Shown one piece after another: positions 15,337 through 21,569 of a stretch of 21,569 nt of DNA. Below the pieces are notes generated by a model. It was not told the DNA's origin, did no database searches, and was given only the letters and a program-made list of their open reading frames with translations. Position numbers and translations under genes: made by a program. Position 1 is the stretch's first letter. Every line of letters begins with the position of its first letter. The stretch comes from a bacterium (GTDB lineage: Bacteria > Bacillota_A > Clostridia > Lachnospirales > Lachnospiraceae), in NCBI GenBank assembly GCA_004562915.1, contig SFQZ01000081.1, positions 1 through 21,569 on the forward strand, written 5' to 3'.

Positions 15337-16785
15337 TCAGCTCAGTTTTTCAATCGCTGTCTGGATTCTTACAAGGCTTTCTTCCTTACCAAGCACTTCC
15401 AGAATCTCCGTAGCTCCTGCAGGAGTCATCTGTTTTCCTGAAAGAGCCGTACGAATCGGCCACATCACATATCCGACTTTATATCCATGTTCTTTTGCGT
15501 ATGCGGAAAGCATCTCAAACAATGCATCATTACTGAAATCCTCCTGAGTCTGAAGAAGCGGGGTCACTTCTTTCAATACCTGAAGGGAAGTCTCCTGCGT
15601 TGTTTTCATTTTTTTGTGTACATACATGGATGCATCGTACTCCGGAACTTTTTCAAAGAAATCCACATGATCTTTGATATCCGGGAAAACCTCGATTCTC
15701 GTTTTCACCATAGCGGCGATCTTATGGAAATCCAGATCCTTTGTGATGACTTCTTTCAGATATGGCAATGCCATCTCATAAAACGTATCATCATCCATCT
15801 TTTTCATGTATTCTCCGTTCATCCAACGAAGTTTTACCATGTCAAATACTGCCGGTGATTTGCTGATTCTGTGATAATCAAACTCTTTTACCAGTTCTTC
15901 CAGAGAAAAGATTTCTTCGTCGGATGCCGGACTCCAACCCAGCAATGCAACAAAGTTGACAATGGCTTCTGAAAGAAATCCCTGTTCGATCAGATCTTCA
16001 TAGGAAGAATGACCGCAGCGTTTGGACAGTTTCTGATGATCCTCATTCGTGATCAGCGGACAATGTACATACTTTGGCACTTCCCAGCCAAATGCTTCAT
16101 AAAGACGATTATACTTTGGTGCGGAAGAAAGATATTCATTTCCTCTTACCACATGAGTAATACCCATCAGATGATCGTCAATAACATTAGCAAAATTATA
16201 GGTAGGATATCCATCGGATTTGATCAGAATCATATCATCCAGTTCATTATTCTCAACGGTAATATCTCCGTACAGTTCATCATGGAATGTGGTCACGCCT
16301 TCTGTCGGCATATTGATACGGATGACATATGGCTTTCCTGCAGCCAGATTCTCCTCAATCTCCTCTTTTGACAGATGCAGACAATGCTTATCATAGATCG
16401 TGATCTCTTTTCCTGCGACTTCTGTCTTCAGGCTCTCCAATCTCTCTTTGTCACAGAAGCAGTAATATGCGTCTCCCTGATCGATCAACTGCTTTGCATA
16501 TTTCAGATAAAGTCCCTGTGCCTGACGTTCACTCTGCACATATGGACCAACGCCACCGTCTTTATCCGGACCCTCATCATGAACCAGACCTGTTTTTTCC
16601 AGAGTCCGATAGATAATATCCAAAGCTCCTTCCATAAAACGTTCCTGATCCGTATCCTCGATACGCAGCATGAATTTTCCGTCTTCATGTTTTGCGATCA
16701 GATATGCATATAATGCGGTTCTCAGATTACCAACATGCATTCTTCCTGTTGGGCTCGGTGCAAATCTTGTTTTTACTGTACTCAT
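15337..16785 (-). CDS. gltX: Glutamate--tRNA ligase
   Basis: Class I aminoacyl-tRNA synthetase that charges tRNA-Glu (and in many Firmicutes also tRNA-Gln, later amidated). The protein starts MSTVKTRFAPSPTGRMHVGN, with HVGN (17-20) as the HIGH motif, and KLSKR (252-256) as the KMSKS motif; LRIEDTDQERF is also diagnostic. Start choice: an ATG at 16818 adds eleven residues and has no ribosome site, while the ATG at 16785 has AGGAG seven bases upstream, giving 482 residues, normal for the family. It follows acpP after a terminator-like hairpin. Confidence 0.97.
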   Translation of the reverse strand: MSTVKTRFAPSPTGRMHVGNLRTALYAYLIAKHEDGKFMLRIEDTDQERFMEGALDIIYRTLEKTGLVHDEGPDKDGGVGPYVQSERQAQGLYLKYAKQLIDQGDAYYCFCDKERLESLKTEVAGKEITIYDKHCLHLSKEEIEENLAAGKPYVIRINMPTEGVTTFHDELYGDITVENNELDDMILIKSDGYPTYNFANVIDDHLMGITHVVRGNEYLSSAPKYNRLYEAFGWEVPKYVHCPLITNEDHQKLSKRCGHSSYEDLIEQGFLSEAIVNFVALLGWSPASDEEIFSLEELVKEFDYHRISKSPAVFDMVKLRWMNGEYMKKMDDDTFYEMALPYLKEVITKDLDFHKIAAMVKTRIEVFPDIKDHVDFFEKVPEYDASMYVHKKMKTTQETSLQVLKEVTPLLQTQEDFSNDALFEMLSAYAKEHGYKVGYVMWPIRTALSGKQMTPAGATEILEVLGKEESLVRIQTAIEKLS

Positions 16786-16814
16786 TTTCTCGCTCCTGTT
16801 TCTATCGTTATCTG

Positions 16815-16848
16815 TCATAAAGAAGGTGTGGAATTAATCCTCCACACC
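16815..16848 (-). terminator. Terminator-like hairpin overlapping the acpP stop
   Basis: On the minus strand a perfect 8-bp stem GGTGTGGA/TCCACACC (arms 16841-16848 and 16825-16832) with an 8-base loop is followed by TTCTTTATG. The upstream arm lies in the last acpP codons and the stop codon is in the loop. It probably acts as a partial terminator that keeps acpP in excess over gltX and the genes after it, since none of those shows a strong promoter of its own. Confidence 0.6.
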
Positions 16849-17067
16849 CTTGTTTCTCAAATATTCAATCACGTCTCCAACTGTCTCCATATCAGTCAGC
16901 TCTTCTGCCGGAATCTCAAGACCGTACTCTTCTTCCAAAGCCATAACCAGCTCAAACAAATCCAAAGAATCAGCTCCCAGATCATCCTTAAAAGAGGTAT
17001 CCATTCCGATGGTCTCCTCTTCGCAGTTCAACTGCTCTGCAATAATTTCTCTAATCTTCTCTAACAT
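16834..17067 (-). CDS. acpP: Acyl carrier protein
   Basis: Small acidic carrier that holds growing fatty acyl chains on a phosphopantetheine arm. At 77 residues it is of standard size, with the DSL motif in LGADSLDLFELVMALEEEYG; Ser34 is the attachment site. The fatty-acid fab genes are not adjacent in this window, so it could be the main AcpP or a second copy. It has a near-consensus sigma-A promoter and a hairpin at its stop, consistent with high expression from a short transcript. AAGGGA precedes the ATG. Confidence 0.95.
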   Translation of the reverse strand: MLEKIREIIAEQLNCEEETIGMDTSFKDDLGADSLDLFELVMALEEEYGLEIPAEELTDMETVGDVIEYLRNKGVED

Positions 17068-17120
17068 ATCTTCCCTTTGTCTCCTTTTAAAGAATGTCGA
17101 TAAAATATCTGTTGTATCGA

Positions 17121-17149
17121 AGTATATATATTATAAAATCATTTGTCAA
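17121..17149 (-). promoter_or_regulatory. Strong sigma-A promoter for acpP
   Basis: On the minus strand a perfect TTGACA (17144-17149), exactly 17 bases of AT-rich spacer, then TATACT (17121-17126). It begins four bases after the ftsW-family stop codon and leaves a leader of about 45 bases. It is the best sigma-A match in the window. Confidence 0.8.
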
Positions 17150-17153
17150 CCCA

Positions 17154-18335
17154 TTACGAAAAATCATCCTGATTTTTAAATCGAATCTGCCGGGAAACAC
17201 TGAGCGCAATTCCCATCTCTGTCATCAAAAACAGAATCGAAGTGCCTCCATAGCTTACAAATGGCAATGTAATTCCCGTAGTAGGCAACAGATTGATCAC
17301 AACACAGATATTCAAAATAACCTGCAGTGCAATATGTACAAAAATACCGCTGACGATCAGCGTTCCGTAAAGATCAGGTGCATTCTGGGCTATGAAAAAC
17401 AGTCTGTACAGCAGATATCCAAACATGAGAAAAAGAAGAAGCGCTCCGAATACTCCCAACTCTTCACATACGATGGAGAAGATCATATCGTTCTGAGCTT
17501 CCGGTATCGTTCCCAGTTTCTGTGCGCTGTTTCCCAGTCCTTTGCCAAAAAATCCTCCGCTTCCGATTGCATATAAAGCCTGCATTACCTGATAACCGCC
17601 CGATGACATATTTTCCTCCGGATGAAGCCAGGCAAGAATTCTTCGAATTCGGAAATTATCACTGGTGGTCATTGTCTGTCCCATATAAATCACAACCGCT
17701 CCGACTGCTGCTGTCACACCTGCTGCCGTCAGAACAAACGGTTTTGTCTTTGGATGGGCAATAAAAATCATCATCACAGCAATCCCTCCAATGATAATAC
17801 CTGTACTCAGATTATCAGTAAGAATAAATGCAGCCCCTCCCTGAATCGCACCAAGAATCAAAAGCACTATCACTGCTTTCAATGTTTTAACCTGCCTCCC
17901 CATCTTGATAATCACCACCGGCAGGTAAATAATCACTGCAATCTTCGCAATCTCAGAAGGCTGGAACTGTATCCCCGCCAGTCTCAGCCAACGCTTGGAA
18001 CCATATGCAGATACCCCAAAAGGAGTAAAATAAACCATCGCCATCAAAATAAAGGATACCACATAAGCAAGACCTGACACAGGAATCAAAAGATGATAAT
18101 CCCATCTGGATATGATAACCGCAAATAGGATCGATGCAGCACTGATCAACGCCTGACGTCGGAAATAATACATATCATCTCCGTTAAACTTCAGCTGTGC
18201 CTCATAGGCACTTGTACTATAGAGCATAATCAATCCAAAGCAAATAAGCAGAATAACCGCAGCCAGCAGGTTATAATCGTAATAATCTGCTTTTTTACGC
18301 TCCTTTTTTTGCTTTTGACTTACACTTTTCTGCAT
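17154..18335 (-). CDS. SEDS-family peptidoglycan glycosyltransferase (FtsW/RodA/SpoVE)
   Basis: Polytopic membrane enzyme that polymerises lipid II into glycan strands together with a class B penicillin-binding protein. The 393-residue protein has a basic cytosolic N-terminus and about ten membrane segments. Family signatures are SKRWLRLAGIQFQPSEIAK (113-131), AIGSGGFFGKGLGNS (256-270), IPEAQNDMIFSIVCEELG (277-294, with Asp283 at the catalytic position) and LPFVSYGGTS near the C-terminus. Motifs alone do not separate FtsW (division), RodA (elongation) and SpoVE (cortex); no partner PBP or cell-division gene is adjacent. GAGGT precedes the ATG and a promoter is visible upstream. Confidence 0.92.
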   Translation of the reverse strand: MQKSVSQKQKKERKKADYYDYNLLAAVILLICFGLIMLYSTSAYEAQLKFNGDDMYYFRRQALISAASILFAVIISRWDYHLLIPVSGLAYVVSFILMAMVYFTPFGVSAYGSKRWLRLAGIQFQPSEIAKIAVIIYLPVVIIKMGRQVKTLKAVIVLLILGAIQGGAAFILTDNLSTGIIIGGIAVMMIFIAHPKTKPFVLTAAGVTAAVGAVVIYMGQTMTTSDNFRIRRILAWLHPEENMSSGGYQVMQALYAIGSGGFFGKGLGNSAQKLGTIPEAQNDMIFSIVCEELGVFGALLLFLMFGYLLYRLFFIAQNAPDLYGTLIVSGIFVHIALQVILNICVVINLLPTTGITLPFVSYGGTSILFLMTEMGIALSVSRQIRFKNQDDFS

Positions 18336-18378
18336 GCAAATACCTCATTTCTTATTCTTAACTCCCACTTTATCCTAA

Positions 18379-18407
18379 AGTATAGCACCTTTCCAGAAAT
18401 AAAAAAA
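18379..18407 (-). promoter_or_regulatory. Extended -10 promoter for the ftsW-family gene
   Basis: On the minus strand TGC-TATACT (TATACT at 18379-18384) forms an extended -10 box; the -35 region is only a T run and does not match TTGACA. The predicted leader is about 37 bases. It is divergent from the cotJ promoter, whose boxes lie within 12 bases of this one. Confidence 0.5.
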
Positions 18408-18417
18408 CCTTTTCTTG

Positions 18418-18446
18418 AACCATTCTGGTATTTTTCCCATATGATA
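18418..18446 (+). promoter_or_regulatory. Mother-cell sporulation promoter (sigma-K type, or sigma-E) for cotJ
   Basis: AACC (18418-18421), 16 bases, then CATATGATA (18438-18446). This fits the Bacillus sigma-K consensus mACm-N16-CATAnnnTA exactly. Sigma-E has a related -10 box, and cotJ of B. subtilis is a sigma-E operon, so either factor is possible. The predicted start is near 18453, giving a leader of about 27 bases before the cotJA ATG. Confidence 0.6.
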
Positions 18447-18479
18447 AACAGAAATGATTCTTGAAAGGAAGGATTACAA

Positions 18480-18854
18480 ATGGGAAACTGCCAAATGGAT
18501 AACCGTCGTATGGACGGATGCCGAATGGACAATAACCGGATGCCCTGCAAAAATAATCCCGGACGCCGAAATGGTTGTTCTGTCAATACAAAAAACAGTT
18601 ATGCAAGAACAAATCTTTCAGATATGAATCCACAACGTAGATGCCAGGATTCCACCGAACGGTGGATGAGTTCAGAAGATCAGATGCCTTCTGCCGGTCA
18701 GATACACTGGGGTGATCTGCCCATTGGTATGGGGTATGTACCCTCTCAGATGCACTGGAAAACGTATAGCCTTCAAAAAGGGCTCTCCATGGGAACTATA
18801 TTCCCCGAACTTTGCAAACCGTTTTGTGGGAAAGGGGGCGGATGTCATTGCTAA
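18480..18854 (+). CDS. cotJA: Spore coat associated protein CotJA, with Met/Cys repeat extension
   Basis: Component of the inner spore coat that is assembled with CotJC. The conserved CotJA domain is the C-terminal third: MGYVPSQMHWKTYS, then GLSMGTIFPELCKPF (about residues 80-115). The rest is unusual. The first 24 residues contain four tandem pentapeptides of the form (R/Q)MDxx, a linker of about 45 residues follows, and the protein ends CGKGGGCHC. At 124 residues it is longer than the B. subtilis protein (about 80). AAGGAAGG precedes the ATG. It is the first gene of the operon and overlaps cotJB by 13 bases. Confidence 0.88.
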   Translation: MGNCQMDNRRMDGCRMDNNRMPCKNNPGRRNGCSVNTKNSYARTNLSDMNPQRRCQDSTERWMSSEDQMPSAGQIHWGDLPIGMGYVPSQMHWKTYSLQKGLSMGTIFPELCKPFCGKGGGCHC

Positions 18855-19162
18855 ACTGCAGCTGTAATTGTGAATGTTCCTGCCGCACAGATGATAATTC
18901 CCGACAAAAACTCATGGATCTGATCAATCAGTCCAGCTTTGCCGCTTATGACATGCTCCTTTATCTTGATACGCATCCTGACGATATGGAAGCCCAGGCA
19001 TATTACCATAAAAACGCCTGCGTCCGCCGGGATTCTATGAATGAGTATTCCCGTCAATATGGACCATTGACCATGGATACGATAGACAATACCCACAGTG
19101 ACCGCTGGGACTGGATGATGCAGCCCTGGCCATGGGAAATGGAAAGGAAAAGGAGGTGCTGA
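18842..19162 (+). CDS. cotJB: Spore coat protein CotJB with cysteine-rich N-terminus
   Basis: Coat protein encoded between cotJA and the catalase cotJC. The conserved core is LINQSSFAAYDMLLYLDTHP, DDMEAQAYYHK and SRQYGPLTMD, the typical CotJB pattern. Ahead of it is a short tail MSLLNCSCNCECSC with five cysteines at alternating positions, absent from the B. subtilis protein. Start choice: an ATG at 18812 lies inside cotJA without a ribosome site; the ATG at 18842 follows AAAGGGGGCGG and gives 106 residues. The gene ends 6 bases before cotJC. Confidence 0.88.
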   Translation: MSLLNCSCNCECSCRTDDNSRQKLMDLINQSSFAAYDMLLYLDTHPDDMEAQAYYHKNACVRRDSMNEYSRQYGPLTMDTIDNTHSDRWDWMMQPWPWEMERKRRC

Positions 19163-19168
19163 AAGTAA

Positions 19169-19822
19169 ATGTGGATCTATGAAAAAAGATTAGAATATCC
19201 CGTTAATATCACAGAACCCAATGCGGATATTGCAAAATTAATCATCAGTCAATATGGAGGGCCCGACGGTGAGATCGGAGCTTCCATGCGTTACCTGTCA
19301 CAGAGATTCGCAGCTCCCAACCGTGTCTGCATGGCTGTACTGACGGATGTAGGCACAGAAGAGCTGGCTCACCTGGAAATGGTGGCAACCATTGTCCATC
19401 AGCTGACGGCTGATCTTACGATGGAAGAAATTGAAAATTCCGGATTCAGTGCGTATTATATCGACCATACGGTAGGTATCTGGCCCCAGGCCGCAGGCGG
19501 AATCCCTTTCAATGCCTGCGAATTTCAGAGTAAAGGAGACCCTATCACGGATTTATTTGAAAGTCTGGCTGCAGAACAGAAAGCCCGAAGCACATATGAT
19601 AATATTCTGCGTGTCGTAAAAGATATGCCGGAAATCGCAGACCCGATCCGTTTTCTCAGACAAAGAGAAATCGTGCATTTCCAACGTTTCGGAGAAGCGC
19701 TTCAATCTGTGCAGGATCAGCTAAATTCCAAAAACTTCTATGCTTTTAATCCGAGTTACGACACCGGTGTCACAAGATTTCCCTGCGAATGTGAAAATGA
19801 ATGTGAGTGTAACGAATCATGA
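19169..19822 (+). CDS. cotJC: Spore coat manganese catalase CotJC
   Basis: Dimanganese catalase that disproportionates hydrogen peroxide, located in the spore coat. The expected metal ligands are present: Glu35 (GEIGAS), Glu65 and His68 (TEELAHLE), Glu136 (LAAEQKARSTY) and His170 (REIVHFQRFGEAL). The 217-residue length is normal. The protein ends in a Cys/Glu-rich tail FPCECENECECNES that is not part of the catalase fold. The ATG is fixed by a stop codon directly before it, and GGAGG lies 12 bases upstream, a rather long spacing. The stop overlaps the next gene as ATGA. Confidence 0.93.
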   Translation: MWIYEKRLEYPVNITEPNADIAKLIISQYGGPDGEIGASMRYLSQRFAAPNRVCMAVLTDVGTEELAHLEMVATIVHQLTADLTMEEIENSGFSAYYIDHTVGIWPQAAGGIPFNACEFQSKGDPITDLFESLAAEQKARSTYDNILRVVKDMPEIADPIRFLRQREIVHFQRFGEALQSVQDQLNSKNFYAFNPSYDTGVTRFPCECENECECNES

Positions 19823-20322
19823 ATCAGAAATTATATGATGCTCTCAGTACAATTATGGAAATGGTACCGGAATCGTATGCTTTTATTCATGGCAGCGGAA
19901 GTTACCCGGAAATCAAAGGAAGCGTATATTTCTATCCGCTTTGGGACGGTACTTTGGTAGTTGCGGAAATAGAAGAACTGCCCCAATCGGAAGCTCCCTG
20001 TCAGGATGTAATCCTGGGATTTCATATTCATGCCGGAAATCGCTGCCTGCCGTCAGACAGTGACCCCTTTGGGAAAACAGGACTTCACTACAATCCCGGA
20101 AACTGTGAACATCCCAATCATGCAGGAGATATGCCTCCCCTCTTTGTCAATCATGGTAAAGCACTAATGATCTTTTATACAGACCGCTTTCATCCCGATG
20201 AAGTTGTGGGCCACACAGTTGTCGTCCACAATATGCCGGATGATTTTAACAGCCAGCCATCCGGAAATTCCGGTGAGAAGATCGCCTGCGGCGAGATTCA
20301 GCTGAACAAAATGAACCGGTAA
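19819..20322 (+). CDS. Cu/Zn superoxide dismutase family protein
   Basis: Predicted copper-zinc SOD that converts superoxide to oxygen and hydrogen peroxide. The 167-residue protein has all ligands by alignment to the family: copper His69 and His71 (GFHIH), bridging His90 (LHYNP), zinc His98, His101 and Asp104 (EHPNHAGD), copper His137 (TVVVHNMPDD). Cys76 and Cys157 fit the conserved disulfide. The arginine that normally guides superoxide (GNAG.R.AC) is Lys154 here. No signal peptide is visible, unlike most bacterial SodC, which are secreted. Its ATGA overlap with cotJC and the following terminator make it the fourth gene of the cotJ operon, so a spore-coat role is the likely inference. The gene has no clear ribosome site of its own. 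Confidence 0.87.
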   Translation: MNQKLYDALSTIMEMVPESYAFIHGSGSYPEIKGSVYFYPLWDGTLVVAEIEELPQSEAPCQDVILGFHIHAGNRCLPSDSDPFGKTGLHYNPGNCEHPNHAGDMPPLFVNHGKALMIFYTDRFHPDEVVGHTVVVHNMPDDFNSQPSGNSGEKIACGEIQLNKMNR

Positions 20323-20336
20323 ATCCAAAAGTTATA

Positions 20337-20367
20337 AAGGGCAGGAGATGTTAATTTTCCTGCCCTT
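20337..20367 (+). terminator. Hairpin terminator of the cotJ-sod operon
   Basis: Perfect 10-bp stem AAGGGCAGGA/TCCTGCCCTT with an 11-base loop, 14 bases after the SOD stop. The downstream T content (ATCTGCATTTC) is modest; on the opposite strand the stem is followed by TTTATAACTTTT, so it may also stop transcription arriving from the ATPase gene on the minus strand. Confidence 0.7.
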
Positions 20368-20483
20368 ATCTGCATTTCAACAGGAATCCGCCGAATAAAA
20401 TGATTCTTTCCGTCTATCGGTAGTAATTACACAACCATTAGTTATATTCTTCACAAATTAGTTTTCATTTGCAGCATTCATAA

Positions 20484-21482
20484 TCATACCATTTTGTCAA
20501 ATACATCCCGTATTTCTCTACTAATTTCATCCGATTTCAAATGACTCATAATTACCGTTCTTGAACAACTCACATGATATATTCGCTTCAGCCAATCATC
20601 AATCTTCTTTATCATGTATTTTCCGGATACCATTGACAACTTGTCTTCCAGCGTTATCCAACGTTTTTTCATCACTCTGCGTGCTTCTTCATTACATGTG
20701 GACATAGATTTACTCCGATCAGCTTCAAAAATATGTTGGGCTAATTGATCTGTAATACTATCTTTTTCTTCTTCAAGCAAATCATCGATTCCTTTAAGGA
20801 ATACATCATATTCCTCTTCCGTTTTTCCCGTAATTCTAAAAATCGCTTTCGGTACAAGAAGATAATTCTCAATTTCTTTCTTACTCCATATATGCAAAAT
20901 CAAATGGTTTTCTTCTGCTTTTTTATATTTATCTGATAGCACAGCATCCGGATAATAATCTCTGTCAAGGATACAAATACTTTCAATCTGACCTTTTGTT
21001 TCCTGATAAAATAAATTTGATGCACCAAATGCTTCCGGTAAATTTGTAAAACCATGTAACTCAATCACAGGAAGTGACTGGAAAATATTTTCTTTTTCCG
21101 GATACGCAATCTCATATAATTTAGAAAGTATTTTAATATCCTTTCCTTCCACAAACAGACATTTTTTCCTCAAACCAATACGAATCAGAGCGAGATTTTG
21201 CACACCTCCTATATTATCTACAATATTTTGTACTGCTTTTAAATTATTCGCATACTGCATCTGACGACTATTTTTATCAACCATAACAATATATTTGGGC
21301 GATACTTCTGAAATAATCTCTACAGAATGTGTGGCAATAATCACCTGTTTACTAATCCCTTGAACCATATGTAATAAACGAATCTGCAGATCCGGATGCA
21401 TATAAACGTCCGGCTCATCTAAAATAATCGTCTCTGCACCTTTACTCCGGCAGATAAACCAGATGATTTGAATATAATGGTC
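20484..21482 (-). pseudogene. 5'-truncated OLD/AAA15-type ATPase with TOPRIM/DUF4435-like nuclease domain
   Basis: The frame is open from 21482 but has no proper start; the first ATG (21401) comes after the Walker B motif. Reading from 21482 it shows ETIILDEPDVYMHPDL (Walker B, D-loop) and IATHSVEIISE (H-loop). A nuclease-like region follows, with CLFVEGKDIKILSKL (acidic residue of a TOPRIM or DUF4435 fold), ICILDRDYYPD, and WSKKEIENYLLVPKAI. The N-terminal Walker A half is missing and is replaced by what looks like an insertion-sequence end, with a TGA at 21483-21485. Such proteins belong to defence-type nucleases (OLD, Gabija GajA, PARIS-like); no partner gene is visible. The stretch looks more AT-rich than its neighbours, suggesting transfer. 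It is probably non-functional unless the missing half lies beyond the element. Confidence 0.7.
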
Positions 21483-21569
21483 TCATAAATTAAGACACTT
21501 TTTCGGACAGATTTTAATGAATCTGATATACTTAAACCAGTATGAAAGAAAGGATCCATTATCATGTCC
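21483..21569 (+). mobile_element. Probable left end of an insertion sequence
   Basis: Homology to the ATPase stops abruptly near 21482. The following sequence begins TAAGACACTTTTTCGGACAG (21491-21510), which looks like an insertion-sequence terminal repeat, and carries a plus-strand promoter: CGGACA (21504-21509), 17 bases, TATACT (21527-21532). AAAGG and an ATG at 21564 (or 21542) then follow, presumably the transposase start, cut by the window edge. The family cannot be named from this fragment and no target duplication can be checked. Confidence 0.5.
21504..21532 (+). promoter_or_regulatory. Outward-to-inward promoter at the insertion-sequence end
   Basis: CGGACA and TATACT separated by 17 bases, pointing toward the right edge, with a leader of about 25 bases to the ATG at 21564. 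It overlaps the short palindrome CAGATT...AATCTG (21508-21525), which could be a binding site for the transposase or form a structure limiting read-in. Confidence 0.45.

Noticed and set aside
20368..20483. Possible small gene or RNA between the cotJ operon terminator and the truncated ATPase
   Set aside because: AT-rich, no open frame with a ribosome site, no stable hairpin and no repeat seen.
1..21569. CRISPR arrays, tRNA or rRNA genes
   Set aside because: No regularly spaced direct repeats, no cloverleaf or rRNA-like sequence noticed on either strand by eye; a tRNA scan was not run.

Overview
The window looks like a chromosomal stretch from an endospore-forming anaerobic Firmicute of the Clostridia, most likely a member of the Lachnospiraceae. 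The grounds are a complete spoIIIAA-AH cluster, a cotJ spore-coat operon, AGGAGG-type ribosome binding sites, frequent GTG/TTG starts, and an asp23-nusB-xseA-xseB-ispA-dxs order typical of that group. Genus cannot be fixed from the sequence alone. Coding density is very high: no gap exceeds 300 bases, and the longest (7420-7700, 281 bases) holds a promoter and a large inverted repeat.

Layout. From 1 to 18335 every gene is on the minus strand. Read in the direction of transcription (right to left) the order is: an FtsW/RodA/SpoVE-family protein; acpP; gltX; a short UvrD/PcrA-type helicase; a 4'-phosphopantetheinyl transferase; spoIIIAA, AB, AC, AD, AE, AF, AG, AH; a YkgJ-type cysteine-cluster protein; a YgjP-type metallopeptidase; prfC; asp23; nusB; xseA; xseB; ispA; and the first two thirds of dxs, which runs off the left edge. 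Promoters are visible before ftsW, acpP, ykgJ, prfC and asp23. Terminator-like hairpins follow acpP and asp23. Many genes overlap (ATGA or GTGA junctions), so translational coupling is common.

From 18480 to 20322 a divergent plus-strand operon encodes CotJA, CotJB, the manganese catalase CotJC and, coupled to it by an ATGA overlap, a Cu/Zn superoxide dismutase family protein with all metal ligands present. It starts from a promoter that matches the sigma-K consensus (the related sigma-E is an alternative) and ends at a 10-bp hairpin. All three CotJ proteins carry cysteine-rich tails, and CotJA has a tandem pentapeptide repeat. This looks like a spore-coat module against reactive oxygen.

The right edge (20484-21569) looks like accessory DNA. 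It holds an AT-rich, 5'-truncated OLD/AAA15-type ATPase with a TOPRIM/DUF4435-like nuclease region, cut off where what appears to be the end of an insertion sequence begins.

Functionally the window combines isoprenoid precursor synthesis, RNA/DNA housekeeping, acyl carrier supply and its activation, cell-wall synthesis, the mother-cell-to-forespore SpoIIIA channel and coat assembly. The least ordinary items are the coat SOD module with its cysteine-rich tails, the 31-bp inverted repeat after spoIIIAH, and the interrupted ATPase-nuclease.
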